Shown here piece after piece: positions 49,007-57,868 of a stretch of DNA of 64,000 nt. The notes beneath the pieces were generated by a model, which worked only from the letters and a program-made list of their open reading frames with translations, ran no database searches and was not told where the DNA came from. The DNA lies in contig NZ_CP009452.1 in assembly GCF_001278035.1 (NCBI RefSeq), positions 3,009,501 through 3,073,500 of the forward strand, in the 5' to 3' direction. The stretch's first letter is position 1. Every line of letters starts with the position of its first letter. The DNA comes from Sphingopyxis sp. 113P3 (lineage in GTDB: Bacteria > Pseudomonadota > Alphaproteobacteria > Sphingomonadales > Sphingomonadaceae). A program made the position numbers and the translations under genes.

Positions 49007-49786
49007 ATGGTCGAATTCCAAAATCCCGATCACTGGGATACCGCCGCACAGCATTACGAGAAGACCGCTCATCCCTTTACCGCGCGTTACGCTGAGGCCG
49101 CGCTCGCCCGTGTGGCACTGACTTCCAATAGCCGAGCCCTCGACGTCGCGGCGGGCACCGGCGCGCTGGCTTTGCTGGCGGCGCGGACGGGCGCACACGT
49201 TCTGGCGACGGATTTTTCCCCTGGCATGGTCGCGCGCATCGCGGCGAGAAATCGGCCCAATGTCGAGGCACGCGTAATGGATGGGCAGGCGCTTGCGTTG
49301 GAGGATGCCAGCTTTGATGTGGTGTTCTCAATATTCGGGGTCATCATGTTCCCCGATTGGCGCAAGGGTTTGGCCGAGATGGCAAGGGTGACGCGCCCGG
49401 GTGGGCACGGGGTGATCGCAACGTGGCGTGAGCGGGGAGCGGCAACCTTCCTGCTACTTGAACAGGTCCGCCGCAAGCTGTTCCCCGGTCGGGAGGGTAT
49501 GGTGATGCCTGAGGCCGTGAAAGCGCTCAGCGAGCCACGGGATTTCGCACGCGAACTGGTTGCCGCCGGCTATCGCGATCCTCGGATCGAGCCGGTCACC
49601 CATGACTATATGCTGGATCTTGCAGCCCTCGCCGAACCGGATACGCTCTTCGGCATGTCTCCCGACTGGACGAGCCTCGATGCGACTGAAAAGGATGCGG
49701 TGATCGCCGAAGTGCGACAAATGGCGGGAAAGCGAAAATTCCTCCCCATCCCTTCCACCGCGCTGATTGCCGTCGCTCAGCGATAG
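49007..49786 (+). CDS. Class I SAM-dependent methyltransferase
   Basis: The 259-residue protein has a SAM-binding motif I (LDVAAGTGALALLAARTG), the acidic end of strand 2 (VLATDFSPGMV), MDGQALALEDASFDVVFSIFGVIMFPDWRKG and the post motifs RVTRPGGHGVIATW. It is UbiE/Methyltransf_11-like, the substrate is unknown. It is divergent from an Rrf2 regulator, a pairing seen for stress-responsive methyltransferases. Confidence 0.88.
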   Translation: MVEFQNPDHWDTAAQHYEKTAHPFTARYAEAALARVALTSNSRALDVAAGTGALALLAARTGAHVLATDFSPGMVARIAARNRPNVEARVMDGQALALEDASFDVVFSIFGVIMFPDWRKGLAEMARVTRPGGHGVIATWRERGAATFLLLEQVRRKLFPGREGMVMPEAVKALSEPRDFARELVAAGYRDPRIEPVTHDYMLDLAALAEPDTLFGMSPDWTSLDATEKDAVIAEVRQMAGKRKFLPIPSTALIAVAQR

Positions 49787-50303
49787 GGGGTCAGCCTCTA
49801 TGGGCCTGGGCTCATTAACGATAATTCACTCTCTTGCTCGGGAGTGGCCGCAATCAACAATGCCGGATATCCGTGCTGGGAATTCACCGTGGGGCGCACC
49901 CAGGATGATGAAGATGAGAACTGGGCAATAATCACTTGGCAGATCGGGGGCCAGCGGTTCCTTATTTTTTGCGCTCTTCTCCGAACATAGCAGCTTAGAT
50001 GCGGCACCCGAAACCGGGCCGTGGTTGAAGACCGTGATTGAGGGCCAGAAAGGGCGATACTTGCGACATTCCTGCCGTTCGCCGGCGATGGGGCGAACGG
50101 CGGATCCTGTTGTCAGGAGAGGACATGGTGTCTGCGCGACCGGCCGAGATAGCGACAGAAGGTGGCCATTGCGGACATGCCACTTTAGCCGTGGGGGGCA
50201 GAAAAGCGGCTGTTGAGCAGGCGCCGCGGCCGCTCGTTTCTGACATCAGCACTGCAACCAAGCTCGTCGGATTGCCGGGGTGTTATGACCGATGCGGTCA
50301 GAT
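49787..50303. other. Non-coding start of the accessory segment
   Basis: It contains one nearly complete copy of the dispersed short repeat (49824-49922). From about 49940 to 50300 I find no convincing gene, with open frames that look accidental and no terminator or known element. Confidence 0.4.
49824..49922. repeat. Dispersed short repeat, copy A
   Basis: This ~99-base element begins AATTCACTCTCTTGCTCGGG and ends GATGATGAAGATGAGAACT. It aligns with copies at 57636-57729 (C), 52909-52949 (B, short) and 60383-60447 (D, left part). The right end matches copies B and C almost base for base. Confidence 0.7.
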
Positions 50304-50678
50304 CTAATCTGCGCACACTGCAACACGGCTCATCGTCATTGGCCCCCCGCCAAAACCGGGAGTTGCGCGATTGACCCAGCGCACCTTCTTGCAGTTTTTC
50401 TTGCTTTTGCCAGGAGTCGTTCTGGCCCGCTGCTCGGGTGTCTGTCCGCGAGCTTGCTGCTCCGGCCACCGATCAGCGCTGGCCTTACCGTCACGAAGCA
50501 TGCGACGCCGATATTCCACCTTGTTGCTGGACCATACAGCCTGCCGTTCGGCAAGGGTAAGCGGCCTCGCCCTTGTTTCTGCGGCATCAGACGGACTCGG
50601 TGCTTGCGCTGCAGATTGGCCAGCGCAGAGCAACAAAGGTCCGGCTAGAACAGTGATCGCTTTTCTCGTTCTCCGCAT
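50304..50678 (-). CDS. Small exported protein of unknown function
   Basis: The 124-residue protein has a signal peptide (KAITVLAGPLLLCAGQSAAQ), a basic middle (NKVEYRRRMLRDGK, GKSKKNCKKVRWVNRATPGFGGG) and ends SRVAVCAD. The ATG at 50678 has GGAGGCGGAG upstream; a longer frame to 50828 would bury the signal. It has two cysteines in the mature part and is probably periplasmic. It follows the OmpA-type gene on the same strand. Confidence 0.68.
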   Translation of the reverse strand: MRRTRKAITVLAGPLLLCAGQSAAQAPSPSDAAETRARPLTLAERQAVWSSNKVEYRRRMLRDGKASADRWPEQQARGQTPEQRARTTPGKSKKNCKKVRWVNRATPGFGGGPMTMSRVAVCAD

Positions 50679-51795
50679 ACTCCGCCTCCGATTGTCTGTG
50701 GGTTGCCCCTTCGAGAAGCTCGGCGGCCTCTCTTGTTCCTCCCGGTTGGGCCCGCGCAAGTCAATCCGCCTCCTGTTTTGAACGCGAGATGGACAGGCTC
50801 GGCGGCGATGCTGGCTGGTAGCCGTCACCTGCGCGCAGGATCATAGTTTCACAAGCTCCACCCGCCGGTTCTTCGCCTTGCCATCAGCTGTGTCGTTCTT
50901 GGCGTCGATTCCGGACGTAATGAGCGCGGCTCTCACCGCCGCTGCTCTCTCTTCCGAAAGCTTGCGGTTGCGCTCGATCGAGCCCGAATTATCCGTATGG
51001 CCGTTGATCGCCAGCTTCAGGCTGCCTTCCTGTTTGAGTAGCGCAGCGATTGCATCGACTTGAGGCTGGGAAGCGGGAAGAATCGCGCTGGCGTTCGTCG
51101 CAAAATTGACATGCACCACGGCCTTGCCATGCTTGTCGATCGCATCCTTCAGAGAAGATGCGGGCAACAGCGATGCGCTCTGCTCGAACGCTTTTTCCTG
51201 GCCCACAATGTACCAACCCTGGGCGCTGTTGGTGACAAGGTGAACCCAGACGTTTCCGCCATCGCGACGGAGGACGAAGGTCGTGGCCGGGACATTGTAG
51301 ACGTCCCCCAAGCCGGCCAGAAATCCCATAGTGATTTCCTCGCCCCAGCTCTTGACGGTGTCATAGGGGATCCTTTCTTCGGACAGCTTGACCCCGCCGA
51401 GCTGGGTGATCATGCTCTCGAAGTTCTTCTTCACTTCGAACTCCGACATCTCCTTGCCTTCGACGGGGACAAAGGTAGCTCCGAAGAACTTCCCTTCCAC
51501 CCAGACCGGAGCGCCTTTCACCCAAAAGGGAAAGCGCGCAAAATCCTTGGTGAACGAGTCGCGTCGTTCGCTCGTATAGCCATCCGGCAAGCTGAAATAG
51601 GGGAAGTCGCCAAGCGGTGCGTCAGACACTGGAATGCTTTCGATGTCGAAGCCGGTCGTTTTGCCCGCGTCCTGAGCCTCGTCATAGGGAGCAACCTGAG
51701 AACCCGCTTCGACAGAGGAGACTTTGTATTCCGATGACGCGCCTTCTGGATTCTGCTTGCAGCCCGCCAATAGAGCCGCTGACAGCATGATTATA

Positions 51796-52649
51796 GGGTC
51801 GAGACTCAATCACAGCCAGAAGGCGACGGCAGCGGCGAGGCTTACGGCGGATAGGAAGTTGCGGGCGAGCTTGTCGTAACGAGTAGCGATGCGGCGGAAG
51901 TCCTTGAGGCGGCAGAACATGGCCTCGACCCGCCAGCGGTCCTTGTAGCGGCGTTCGTCATACTGGATCGGGCGCTTGCGGTTGCGCCGTCCGGGGATCA
52001 CCGGGATCGTGCCCTGCTCTCGTAAGGCGGCCCTGATGCGGTTCGCGTCGTAGCCACGGTCGGCGATCACCCGCTTCATGCCGATAGTTTCACCGATCAG
52101 TAGGTCTGCGCCTTTCACATCAGATGTGTTGCCGGGCGTCAGGACGAGGCGCAGTGGTCTTCCGAGAACATCGACAAGCGCGTGGATCTTCGTTGTCCTG
52201 CCTCCACGCGAGATGCCAATGGCATTGGCCCGCGCCCCCCTTTTGCGCCACCGGCAGAGCGGTGAGCCTTGATGTAGCTGCTGTCGATCTGGCCGGTCTC
52301 CGCGATCCAGCCTTGCTCGGTCAGCGCCGCCAGGATGCGCGTCCAGATGCCGCGGCGGCTCCACCGGTTCCAGCGATTGTAGACCGTCGTCGAAGGGCCG
52401 TATTCGGACGGGCAGTCCGCCCAGCGGCCACCACACTTGAGCATGTGGATGATGCCCGAGATCACCCTGCGATCATCGACCCGCCGCGCTCCGGGCTGGT
52501 TCTTCGGCAGGTGGGGCTCGATCGCCCGCCATGCTTCATCCGACAGCCAGAACAACGAACGCGACATCTCCAACAGCCTCCTGCTTCAGTGGAGACTCCC
52601 TGAATCAATGTACACGCCGATTTTCAAGAGGCTGATTGAGTTTGGACCC
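51796..52649 (-). mobile_element. IS5-family insertion sequence (854 bp)
   Basis: Terminal inverted repeats GGGTCGAGACTCAATCA and GGGTCCAAACTCAATCA (read inward from each end), flanked by TA duplications at 51794-51795 and 52650-52651, with a two-frame transposase, fit the IS427 group of IS5. It interrupts the lipoprotein signal peptide described for 50841-52671. Confidence 0.93.
51810..52567 (-). CDS. IS5-family transposase, two overlapping frames
   Basis: Frame A starts at ATG 52567 (SRSLFWLSDEAWRAIEPHLP, DDRRVISGIIHMLKCGGRW, with DSSYIKAHRS) and frame B ends at 51810 (GRTTKIHALVDVLGRPLRL, VIADRGYDANRIRAAL, RYKDRWRVEAMFCRLKDFRRI). They join at a run A4G6 (52244-52235 on the minus strand), a typical site for programmed frameshifting in this group. 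DDE residues are intact across the joined product. Confidence 0.9.
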
Positions 52650-52671
52650 TAGTCATCTTCGAGCGCATCAT

Positions 52672-53019
52672 TTTCCTTCCTTGTTGACAGGGAGCCATCA
52701 TCTCATCGGGGACATGGCGTCCCAGCTGTCGCCATGGGCAGAAAAGCCGTAAGCCATTGGACGGTAGTGGGTCAAAGCCATAGCTGGTGTAGAGAACCAA
52801 TCGTCTCGCAACCCACTCAGGTCGCCGCAAACGGGCACGTCGAGCATGACAGAACCGGAGACCGAGAATGGTGTCCGCAATTAGACGACCTTTGTGTCAG
52901 GGCTGGACAGTTCGAGAATGGCGCGCCCAAGATGATGAAGATGAGAACTGGGCGATCGCGGTGGCGAAGGCTGGCTAAGGCCCGCGCCGAATGGGTCCGC
53001 TTACCGATGGCAAAGCCTA
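52672..53019. other. Intergenic region with repeat copy B
   Basis: It holds the promoter region of the split OmpA-type gene and a short repeat copy (52909-52949: AGTTCGAG at the left, GATGATGAAGATGAGAACT at the right, GGCGCGCCC in the middle). No gene is seen. Confidence 0.45.
52909..52949. repeat. Dispersed short repeat, copy B (internally shortened)
   Basis: This 41-base copy keeps the right end of copies A and C and a short left end AGTTC. Its centre GGCGCGCCC matches the 3' end of the tRNA-Arg gene at 60448. Confidence 0.6.
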
Positions 53020-54081
53020 TCAGCCTTCGAATATCTCACGAATCGCGCTGGGTATTTGCGAGGTCGGGCAGTGGGTATATCGGGTGATGGAACTGCCCAT
53101 GCTGTCGTTCGATGTCGCGGTAAAGCTGGTGCGGCTGTTGACGATAATGTCCGTCCTGGAAGGAACCTCGATCGGTTCGCCATTGCCATATGACGCCCGT
53201 CCATGCAGGCGATAGCGGTTGCCGCCCAAAGCCTCGTATCGCTTCACCGCGAGTTCACCGAGGTAATCGATTTTCTCGTCAAGATGCTCGAACGGTATAT
53301 CGTCGGGGAGGCCGTCGGGATCGGCTTGGCGGATCGCCTGCGCGCAACTCATGTCTATCGCCCAATAGCCCTTCTCGATGGGCAGGGAAGTGACTGTACC
53401 CGGCGTCTGCGCGCTTGCGCTGGCCTGCGGCGCGGCACCGCTGGCCAGTTGCGGACGGAACTGCCGTACTGTCGCCTGCATCTGTGATGAAAGCTGCGGC
53501 AAGGCGCATTTCCGGTATGTCGTGTCGTCATATTCCATTTGCCGCGCGCTCATACTCCCCTCGCGCATGACAAATTCCCCCTCACGGGTCGGCTTGACGC
53601 CCCTGGCTTCAATTGGGAATCCGGCGTTCGACACAATATCGTCGGTCAACCAGATGCGCGTGAAGCCTGTCAGATCAGCCTCATATTCCTTGCTGCCGCG
53701 AGCTGCCGTGCCGGTCCGACGAATGGTGTGCATTTCGACCGAGGCATCGCGCGGGCTGTTCATATTGTTGCCAGGCAGCGCCTGCTGGATGTAGCCAATG
53801 CTTCTTCCGTCATAGAAGAACAATTCGGTGGCTGCCGAACAACTCCGTGAATAATCGGCGATGTAGAGTCCTTGCGCAATCGGCAAGGCCGTCTGCGAGG
53901 CAGCGGCGGGCGCAGTTTGCGCCGGCTGCGCTAAGGCAACCGCGTTCATCGCGTCGCCTTTCGCCGGAGTGGTGGCATTCGCGCTATCGCCCGTCGCGGA
54001 CTGCGAGCCGCACCCGGTCGCTGCGACAGCTCCAAGAGCAAGGGTGGCGGCGCCGCGCATGATGCAGGATACGGTAGGCAT
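53020..54081 (-). CDS. Lipoprotein with a duplicated cysteine-containing domain
   Basis: This 353-residue protein has a lipoprotein signal (ATLALGAVAATGC). After an Ala/Thr linker two domains with a shared plan follow: each starts LPI-x-x-G (ALPIAQGLYIADYSRSC, SLPIEKGYWAIDMSC), contains a charged centre, and ends with Tyr-x-x-Cys (TTYRKCALPQL, TRYTHCPTSQI). Each domain could form one disulfide in the periplasm. I recognise no named family. AGAGGAAA precedes the ATG. It follows the 194-residue membrane protein by 27 bases, so the two are probably one operon, divergent from the kinase-regulator gene. Confidence 0.78.
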   Translation of the reverse strand: MPTVSCIMRGAATLALGAVAATGCGSQSATGDSANATTPAKGDAMNAVALAQPAQTAPAAASQTALPIAQGLYIADYSRSCSAATELFFYDGRSIGYIQQALPGNNMNSPRDASVEMHTIRRTGTAARGSKEYEADLTGFTRIWLTDDIVSNAGFPIEARGVKPTREGEFVMREGSMSARQMEYDDTTYRKCALPQLSSQMQATVRQFRPQLASGAAPQASASAQTPGTVTSLPIEKGYWAIDMSCAQAIRQADPDGLPDDIPFEHLDEKIDYLGELAVKRYEALGGNRYRLHGRASYGNGEPIEVPSRTDIIVNSRTSFTATSNDSMGSSITRYTHCPTSQIPSAIREIFEG

Positions 54082-54108
54082 GCTCGATTTCCTCTCTTTG
54101 ATTGAAAT

Positions 54109-54693
54109 TCAGGCGTTGGCTTCAGCGGCTTGCCTCGCACGGGTCAGAGCATCAGAAAGGTCTTGAATCAGGGCGCTTGCCGTTTGCTCCGTCAGACCGC
54201 TCATCAAGACGATGGGCCTGCTGTCAGAACGCAGGCGAAGGCTGGCCTGATAACCGACATGCGCCTGCGCATTCTCGGTGTTGTCGCGCAGACTCGCGCC
54301 TATCGCGCCCCCTGCAGTGGTTATGCGCTCGTAGCGGACCGTCCCCGGCCCGGCGCTCTGATGGGTGACAGAAAATTCGACGATGTCAGCCGCGCCGTAA
54401 GTGTGGCTATCGACCGTCACGCCTGTCGCATCGACACGAATATTCTTGGGCTGGCGGCTTGCATTTTCGGCCAGCCACAGACGTTTGCGCTTACGGCCCT
54501 GCAAGACGGCGATCACGCCAATGATGACGAATGGGAATCCGATCAGGATGATCATCATCGGCAGGCCGAAGACGATCAGGATAACCCCACCCCAGAACAG
54601 CAAATTGGGGACGGCCTCCCCCGGATAAGGCGCAGGCGTGACGTGGAATATCGTGTCACGGCTTTCATCGCGTCGGTGGTAGAATGAACTCAT
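54109..54693 (-). CDS. Membrane protein of unknown function with C-terminal PH-like domain
   Basis: The 194-residue protein has two adjacent membrane helices (LLFWGGVILIVFGLPMMIIL, IGFPFVIIGVIAVL), a basic turn (QGRKRKRLW) and a beta-rich C-terminal half (VTVDSHTYGAADIVEFSVTH, YQASLRLRSDSRPIVLMSG) that could be a PH-like fold, then a helix. GGGGAGA precedes the ATG. It is the first gene of a minus-strand group and faces the kinase-regulator. Confidence 0.75.
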   Translation of the reverse strand: MSSFYHRRDESRDTIFHVTPAPYPGEAVPNLLFWGGVILIVFGLPMMIILIGFPFVIIGVIAVLQGRKRKRLWLAENASRQPKNIRVDATGVTVDSHTYGAADIVEFSVTHQSAGPGTVRYERITTAGGAIGASLRDNTENAQAHVGYQASLRLRSDSRPIVLMSGLTEQTASALIQDLSDALTRARQAAEANA

Positions 54694-54834
54694 AATTTAT
54701 CTCCCCTTTCGGCGTTCAGCCCTTGGGGCGAGGAAAGTGCCGATCCGGTAATCAATTGCGGGTTATCGCGGCGACGCCGCGCAAGTCTTGATGGCGTTCT
54801 CAAGAATTTCTAAAGCCGTGACTGGGGGGAACGC

Positions 54835-57564
54835 ATGCACGGGCACACTTCATCTTCGCGGCGGCGCAGGCGATTGTGGCAATTCGCGGGTGCCGAGTTC
54901 GACGAGGCGAGCTGGGCGCTGCGCGTCGAGGGGCAGGCGGTGGCGCTCGAAGGCAAGCCGCTTGAAGTGCTGCACGAACTGCTGTTGCGTGCGGGCGAGG
55001 TCGTCACCAAGGACGAACTGCTCGATGCGGTCTGGCCGGGCGTGGCCGTGGTCGAAGGTTCGCTGCCCACGGCCATTTCCAAGCTGCGCAAGGCGCTGGG
55101 CGAACGGCAGGACAATATCATCGAGACCGTGCCGCGCGTGGGCTACCGCCTGACCTGCTCGGTCAGGATCAAAAGCATCGAATCGCCGCTCGCGCCCCGC
55201 TTTACCTTCGCGGCGGGCGACGCCGTGCCGGGACGCAAGCAATGGCGGCTTGCGGCACCGCTTGGCGATACGGGTGCCGAGGATGTCTGGCTCGCCAGCC
55301 ACGACAAGACGGGCGAACGCCGCGTGTTCAAGTTCGCCGATGCGCCCGACAAGCTGCGCGCGCTCAAGCGCGAAGCCGCGCTCGCGCGCGTCGTCTTCGC
55401 GGGACTCGGGAAAGGCGCGCCATTGCCCGCGCTGCTGGAATGGAATTTCGACGCCTCACCTTATTTCCTCGAATATGCCTATGGCGGGCGTGACCTGATC
55501 GCATGGGCGAATGATGCGGGCGGGTTTGCGGCAATTGCGCTCGAAGAGCGGCTGACTATCGCCGCGCGGATCGCGCGGGCGGTCGCGGATGTTCACGGGC
55601 TTGGCGTGCTGCACAAGGATTTGAAGCCCGCCAATATCCTGATCGGTGACTACGAGGATGACCGCGCTGTCAAGCTGGCGGATTTCGGCAGCGGGCGGCT
55701 GCTCGATGACACGGCGCTCGACAGCTTCCAGATCACCAATCCCGGCTCGCTCGATGCCGACCTTGGCAAAGACGAGCCGCGTTCGGGCACGCTCGCCTAT
55801 CGCGCGCCCGAACTGACCGGCGACGCGATGCCGACGGTCAAGAGCGATATCTATGCGCTCGGGCTCATTCTCTACCAGTTGGCGGTGGGGGATTTCGGCA
55901 AGGCGCTTGCGCCCGGCTGGGAAGACAATATCGCCGACCCGCTGTTGCGCGACGACATCCGGCAAGCCGCCGAGGGCGATCCGCTGCGCAGGCTGGCAAG
56001 CGCAAGCGAACTGGCCGAACGTATCGAACGGCTTGACCAGCGGCGGCAGGACGCCGCCGAGGAAGCCAGGCGCGCTGCCTTCCTCGCCGAACAACAGCGG
56101 CTCGAAGAACGCCGCGCCGTGCGCCGCCCGTGGGTGCGCGCCGCTATGGCGAGCCTCGCGGTCGGGTTGCTCGCGACCTCGACTCTTGCGGGCGTGGCGC
56201 TCTATCAGCGCAACGAGGCGGTAAAGGCGGGGCAGCTTTCGCAAGCGAGCTACCGCTTTCTTGCCGAAGATGTGCTGGCGAGTGTCGATCCGGCGCGCGC
56301 CGGCGCCGCCGAAGAAACGCTGGTGCAGGCGATCACCCGCTCGGGCGGGACGATTGCGCAGCGGTTCCGCGACCGGCCCGAAGTCGCGGCCTATCTCTAT
56401 GCAACGCTGGCGCGGGCATTCGACCTTCGGTCGGATTTCGCCAACGCCTTCCGCTACTATGCCGCCGCCGACGCCAGCTATCGGCAGGCTGGGCTTGGCG
56501 ACAGCGCAGAGGCCGTCAACGCGCGGCTGCAACACGCAGGCGCGCTCGCGCTTTCAACCCAAGCGGGCAGCCTTGATCGCGCGCGCGCCCTCGTCTCGGC
56601 GGCGCAACAGACCATCGCAGCGCGAGGCATAGATGCGCCTGAAACGTCGGTCTGGCTCAATTCCGCGCTCGGAATGATCGCGCTGGCGGGAGAGGATGTG
56701 CCCGCCTCGCAGGGGCATTACGCGCGCGCCTATCAGGCGGCGCGGCGACTCCCCGACACATTCTCCGAGCGCCAGATCGTGAATTTCGGGCAACGCCATG
56801 CCTTCAGCCTGCTGCGGCTTGGCGAGGGACCGGAAGCCGAACGCGCGTTCCGTCCGCTGGTGAACAGGATGACCCGCCTTGCCGGGGCCGATCATCCCGA
56901 CACGCTGTTGCTGCGTTTGAACCTCGCGCAATCCTTGCTCGTGCAGCAACGCTATGGCGAGGTCATCACCGCGCTCGATGCCCTGCTTCCGGTGATGGAA
57001 CAGCGGCTCGGACGCGATCATCGCCATACGCTCCTGTTGCTGTCGGCCCGTCAGCAGGCGCTCGGCTCGGCAGGCCGCTATTCCGATGCGGCGGCGGATG
57101 GCGAGCGCGTCTGGCGCGCCGCCTCACAAAAGGACGGTCCATCATCCTTCGCGGCGGTCGCGGGCCGCGCTGATACAGGCATATCGCAATGCCGCGCGGG
57201 ACAGCTTGCGGCAGGCTCCGCCAATATCAGCGCGGCGCTGGCCGCGCTGCGGCAGGATATGGCGGGTCGTGGCGCGATGGAAGATGCGGTTGAGGCGGCC
57301 CTCGCGGACTGTTTCATCCAGATGCGGCGCTTCGATGACGCGGAATCTCTGCTGCGCGGCGTTGACCGCGAGAAGGTCGCGCAACTGATCGGCGACCAGA
57401 ACTTTAGCGCCCTGGTCGATCTCGCGCTAGCAGAAATCGCGCTCGGACGAGGAAACCGGAACCGTGCACGAACGCTGTTTGATGCTGCCAACGGGCCATT
57501 GAAAACTACCCAAGACCTGTTCGTGAAGAATCGAGTGGTCGCCCTGCAAAGGTCTCTGCATTAG
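54835..57564 (+). CDS. Winged-helix / Ser-Thr kinase / membrane segment / TPR-like fusion regulator
   Basis: This 909-residue protein joins four parts. Residues 14-106 are an OmpR/CadC-type winged helix (RLWQFAGAEFDEASWALRVE, then VVEGSLPTAISKLRKALGER and the wing VPRVGYRLT). Residues about 140-385 are a Hanks-type kinase with Lys166, Glu180, the HKDLKPANIL catalytic loop (Asp262, Asn267), DFG at 283 and APE at 324-326, so it should be active. A coiled coil (395-430) leads to a single membrane helix near 434-456. The C-terminal 450 residues are helical repeats of TPR character, probably periplasmic. It resembles a ToxR/CadC-like membrane regulator with a built-in kinase. It diverges from two envelope-protein genes. 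Partner proteins and signal are unknown. Confidence 0.87.
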   Translation: MHGHTSSSRRRRRLWQFAGAEFDEASWALRVEGQAVALEGKPLEVLHELLLRAGEVVTKDELLDAVWPGVAVVEGSLPTAISKLRKALGERQDNIIETVPRVGYRLTCSVRIKSIESPLAPRFTFAAGDAVPGRKQWRLAAPLGDTGAEDVWLASHDKTGERRVFKFADAPDKLRALKREAALARVVFAGLGKGAPLPALLEWNFDASPYFLEYAYGGRDLIAWANDAGGFAAIALEERLTIAARIARAVADVHGLGVLHKDLKPANILIGDYEDDRAVKLADFGSGRLLDDTALDSFQITNPGSLDADLGKDEPRSGTLAYRAPELTGDAMPTVKSDIYALGLILYQLAVGDFGKALAPGWEDNIADPLLRDDIRQAAEGDPLRRLASASELAERIERLDQRRQDAAEEARRAAFLAEQQRLEERRAVRRPWVRAAMASLAVGLLATSTLAGVALYQRNEAVKAGQLSQASYRFLAEDVLASVDPARAGAAEETLVQAITRSGGTIAQRFRDRPEVAAYLYATLARAFDLRSDFANAFRYYAAADASYRQAGLGDSAEAVNARLQHAGALALSTQAGSLDRARALVSAAQQTIAARGIDAPETSVWLNSALGMIALAGEDVPASQGHYARAYQAARRLPDTFSERQIVNFGQRHAFSLLRLGEGPEAERAFRPLVNRMTRLAGADHPDTLLLRLNLAQSLLVQQRYGEVITALDALLPVMEQRLGRDHRHTLLLLSARQQALGSAGRYSDAAADGERVWRAASQKDGPSSFAAVAGRADTGISQCRAGQLAAGSANISAALAALRQDMAGRGAMEDAVEAALADCFIQMRRFDDAESLLRGVDREKVAQLIGDQNFSALVDLALAEIALGRGNRNRARTLFDAANGPLKTTQDLFVKNRVVALQRSLH

Positions 57565-57635
57565 GACTGACCCCTCCCCGCCGCCGATCTGAAACCGATC
57601 GCGAGATACGCCGGCTCGCTGAAAGCCAGTACAGA

Positions 57636-57729
57636 AGTTCTCTCTTTTGTTCGGGAATGCCTCGCCATGAATGGGGGTTTTCCGCGCTTCCGGCGGTATG
57701 GTGCACCAAAGATGATGAAGATGAGAACT
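57636..57729. repeat. Dispersed short repeat, copy C
   Basis: The 94-base element begins AGTTCTCTCTTTTGTTCGGG and ends GATGATGAAGATGAGAACT, so AGTTCTC and GAGAACT form short inverted termini. It lies between the kinase-regulator gene and the second IS5-family element; the rest of 57565-57871 holds nothing else I can name. Confidence 0.75.
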
Positions 57730-57868
57730 GGGTGATCGTCGTGTAGCACGGGAGGTCTAACGACAACGACAGCCTCGCGCCCAAATTCAGCCGTTTCGGA
57801 GGTGACTTATGCGATCTCAAGAGCAACCGTTCTGCGTCATGCAGCAGCGGCGCGTCAGTAGTTCGATA

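Larger units (their letters stand above)
50841..52671 (-). pseudogene. OmpA-family lipoprotein gene split by an IS5-family element in its signal peptide
   Basis: If the element at 51796-52649 and one TA are removed, the frame starts at ATG 52671 (with AAGGAAGGAAA upstream) and reads MMRSKMTIIMLSAALLAGC, a perfect lipoprotein signal, followed by about 280 residues and an OmpA domain (INGHTDNSGSIERNRKLSEE, ADGKAKNRRVELVKL) that binds peptidoglycan. The insertion falls at codons 7-8. The 3' remainder (ATG at 51788, MLSAALLAGCKQNP) still encodes the whole mature protein with a shortened signal, so low expression from an element-borne promoter is possible. Confidence 0.87.

Noticed and set aside
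50038..50307. Open frame of 89 codons in the accessory segment
   Set aside because: No ribosome binding site, no recognisable domain and overlapping equally open frames on the other strand.
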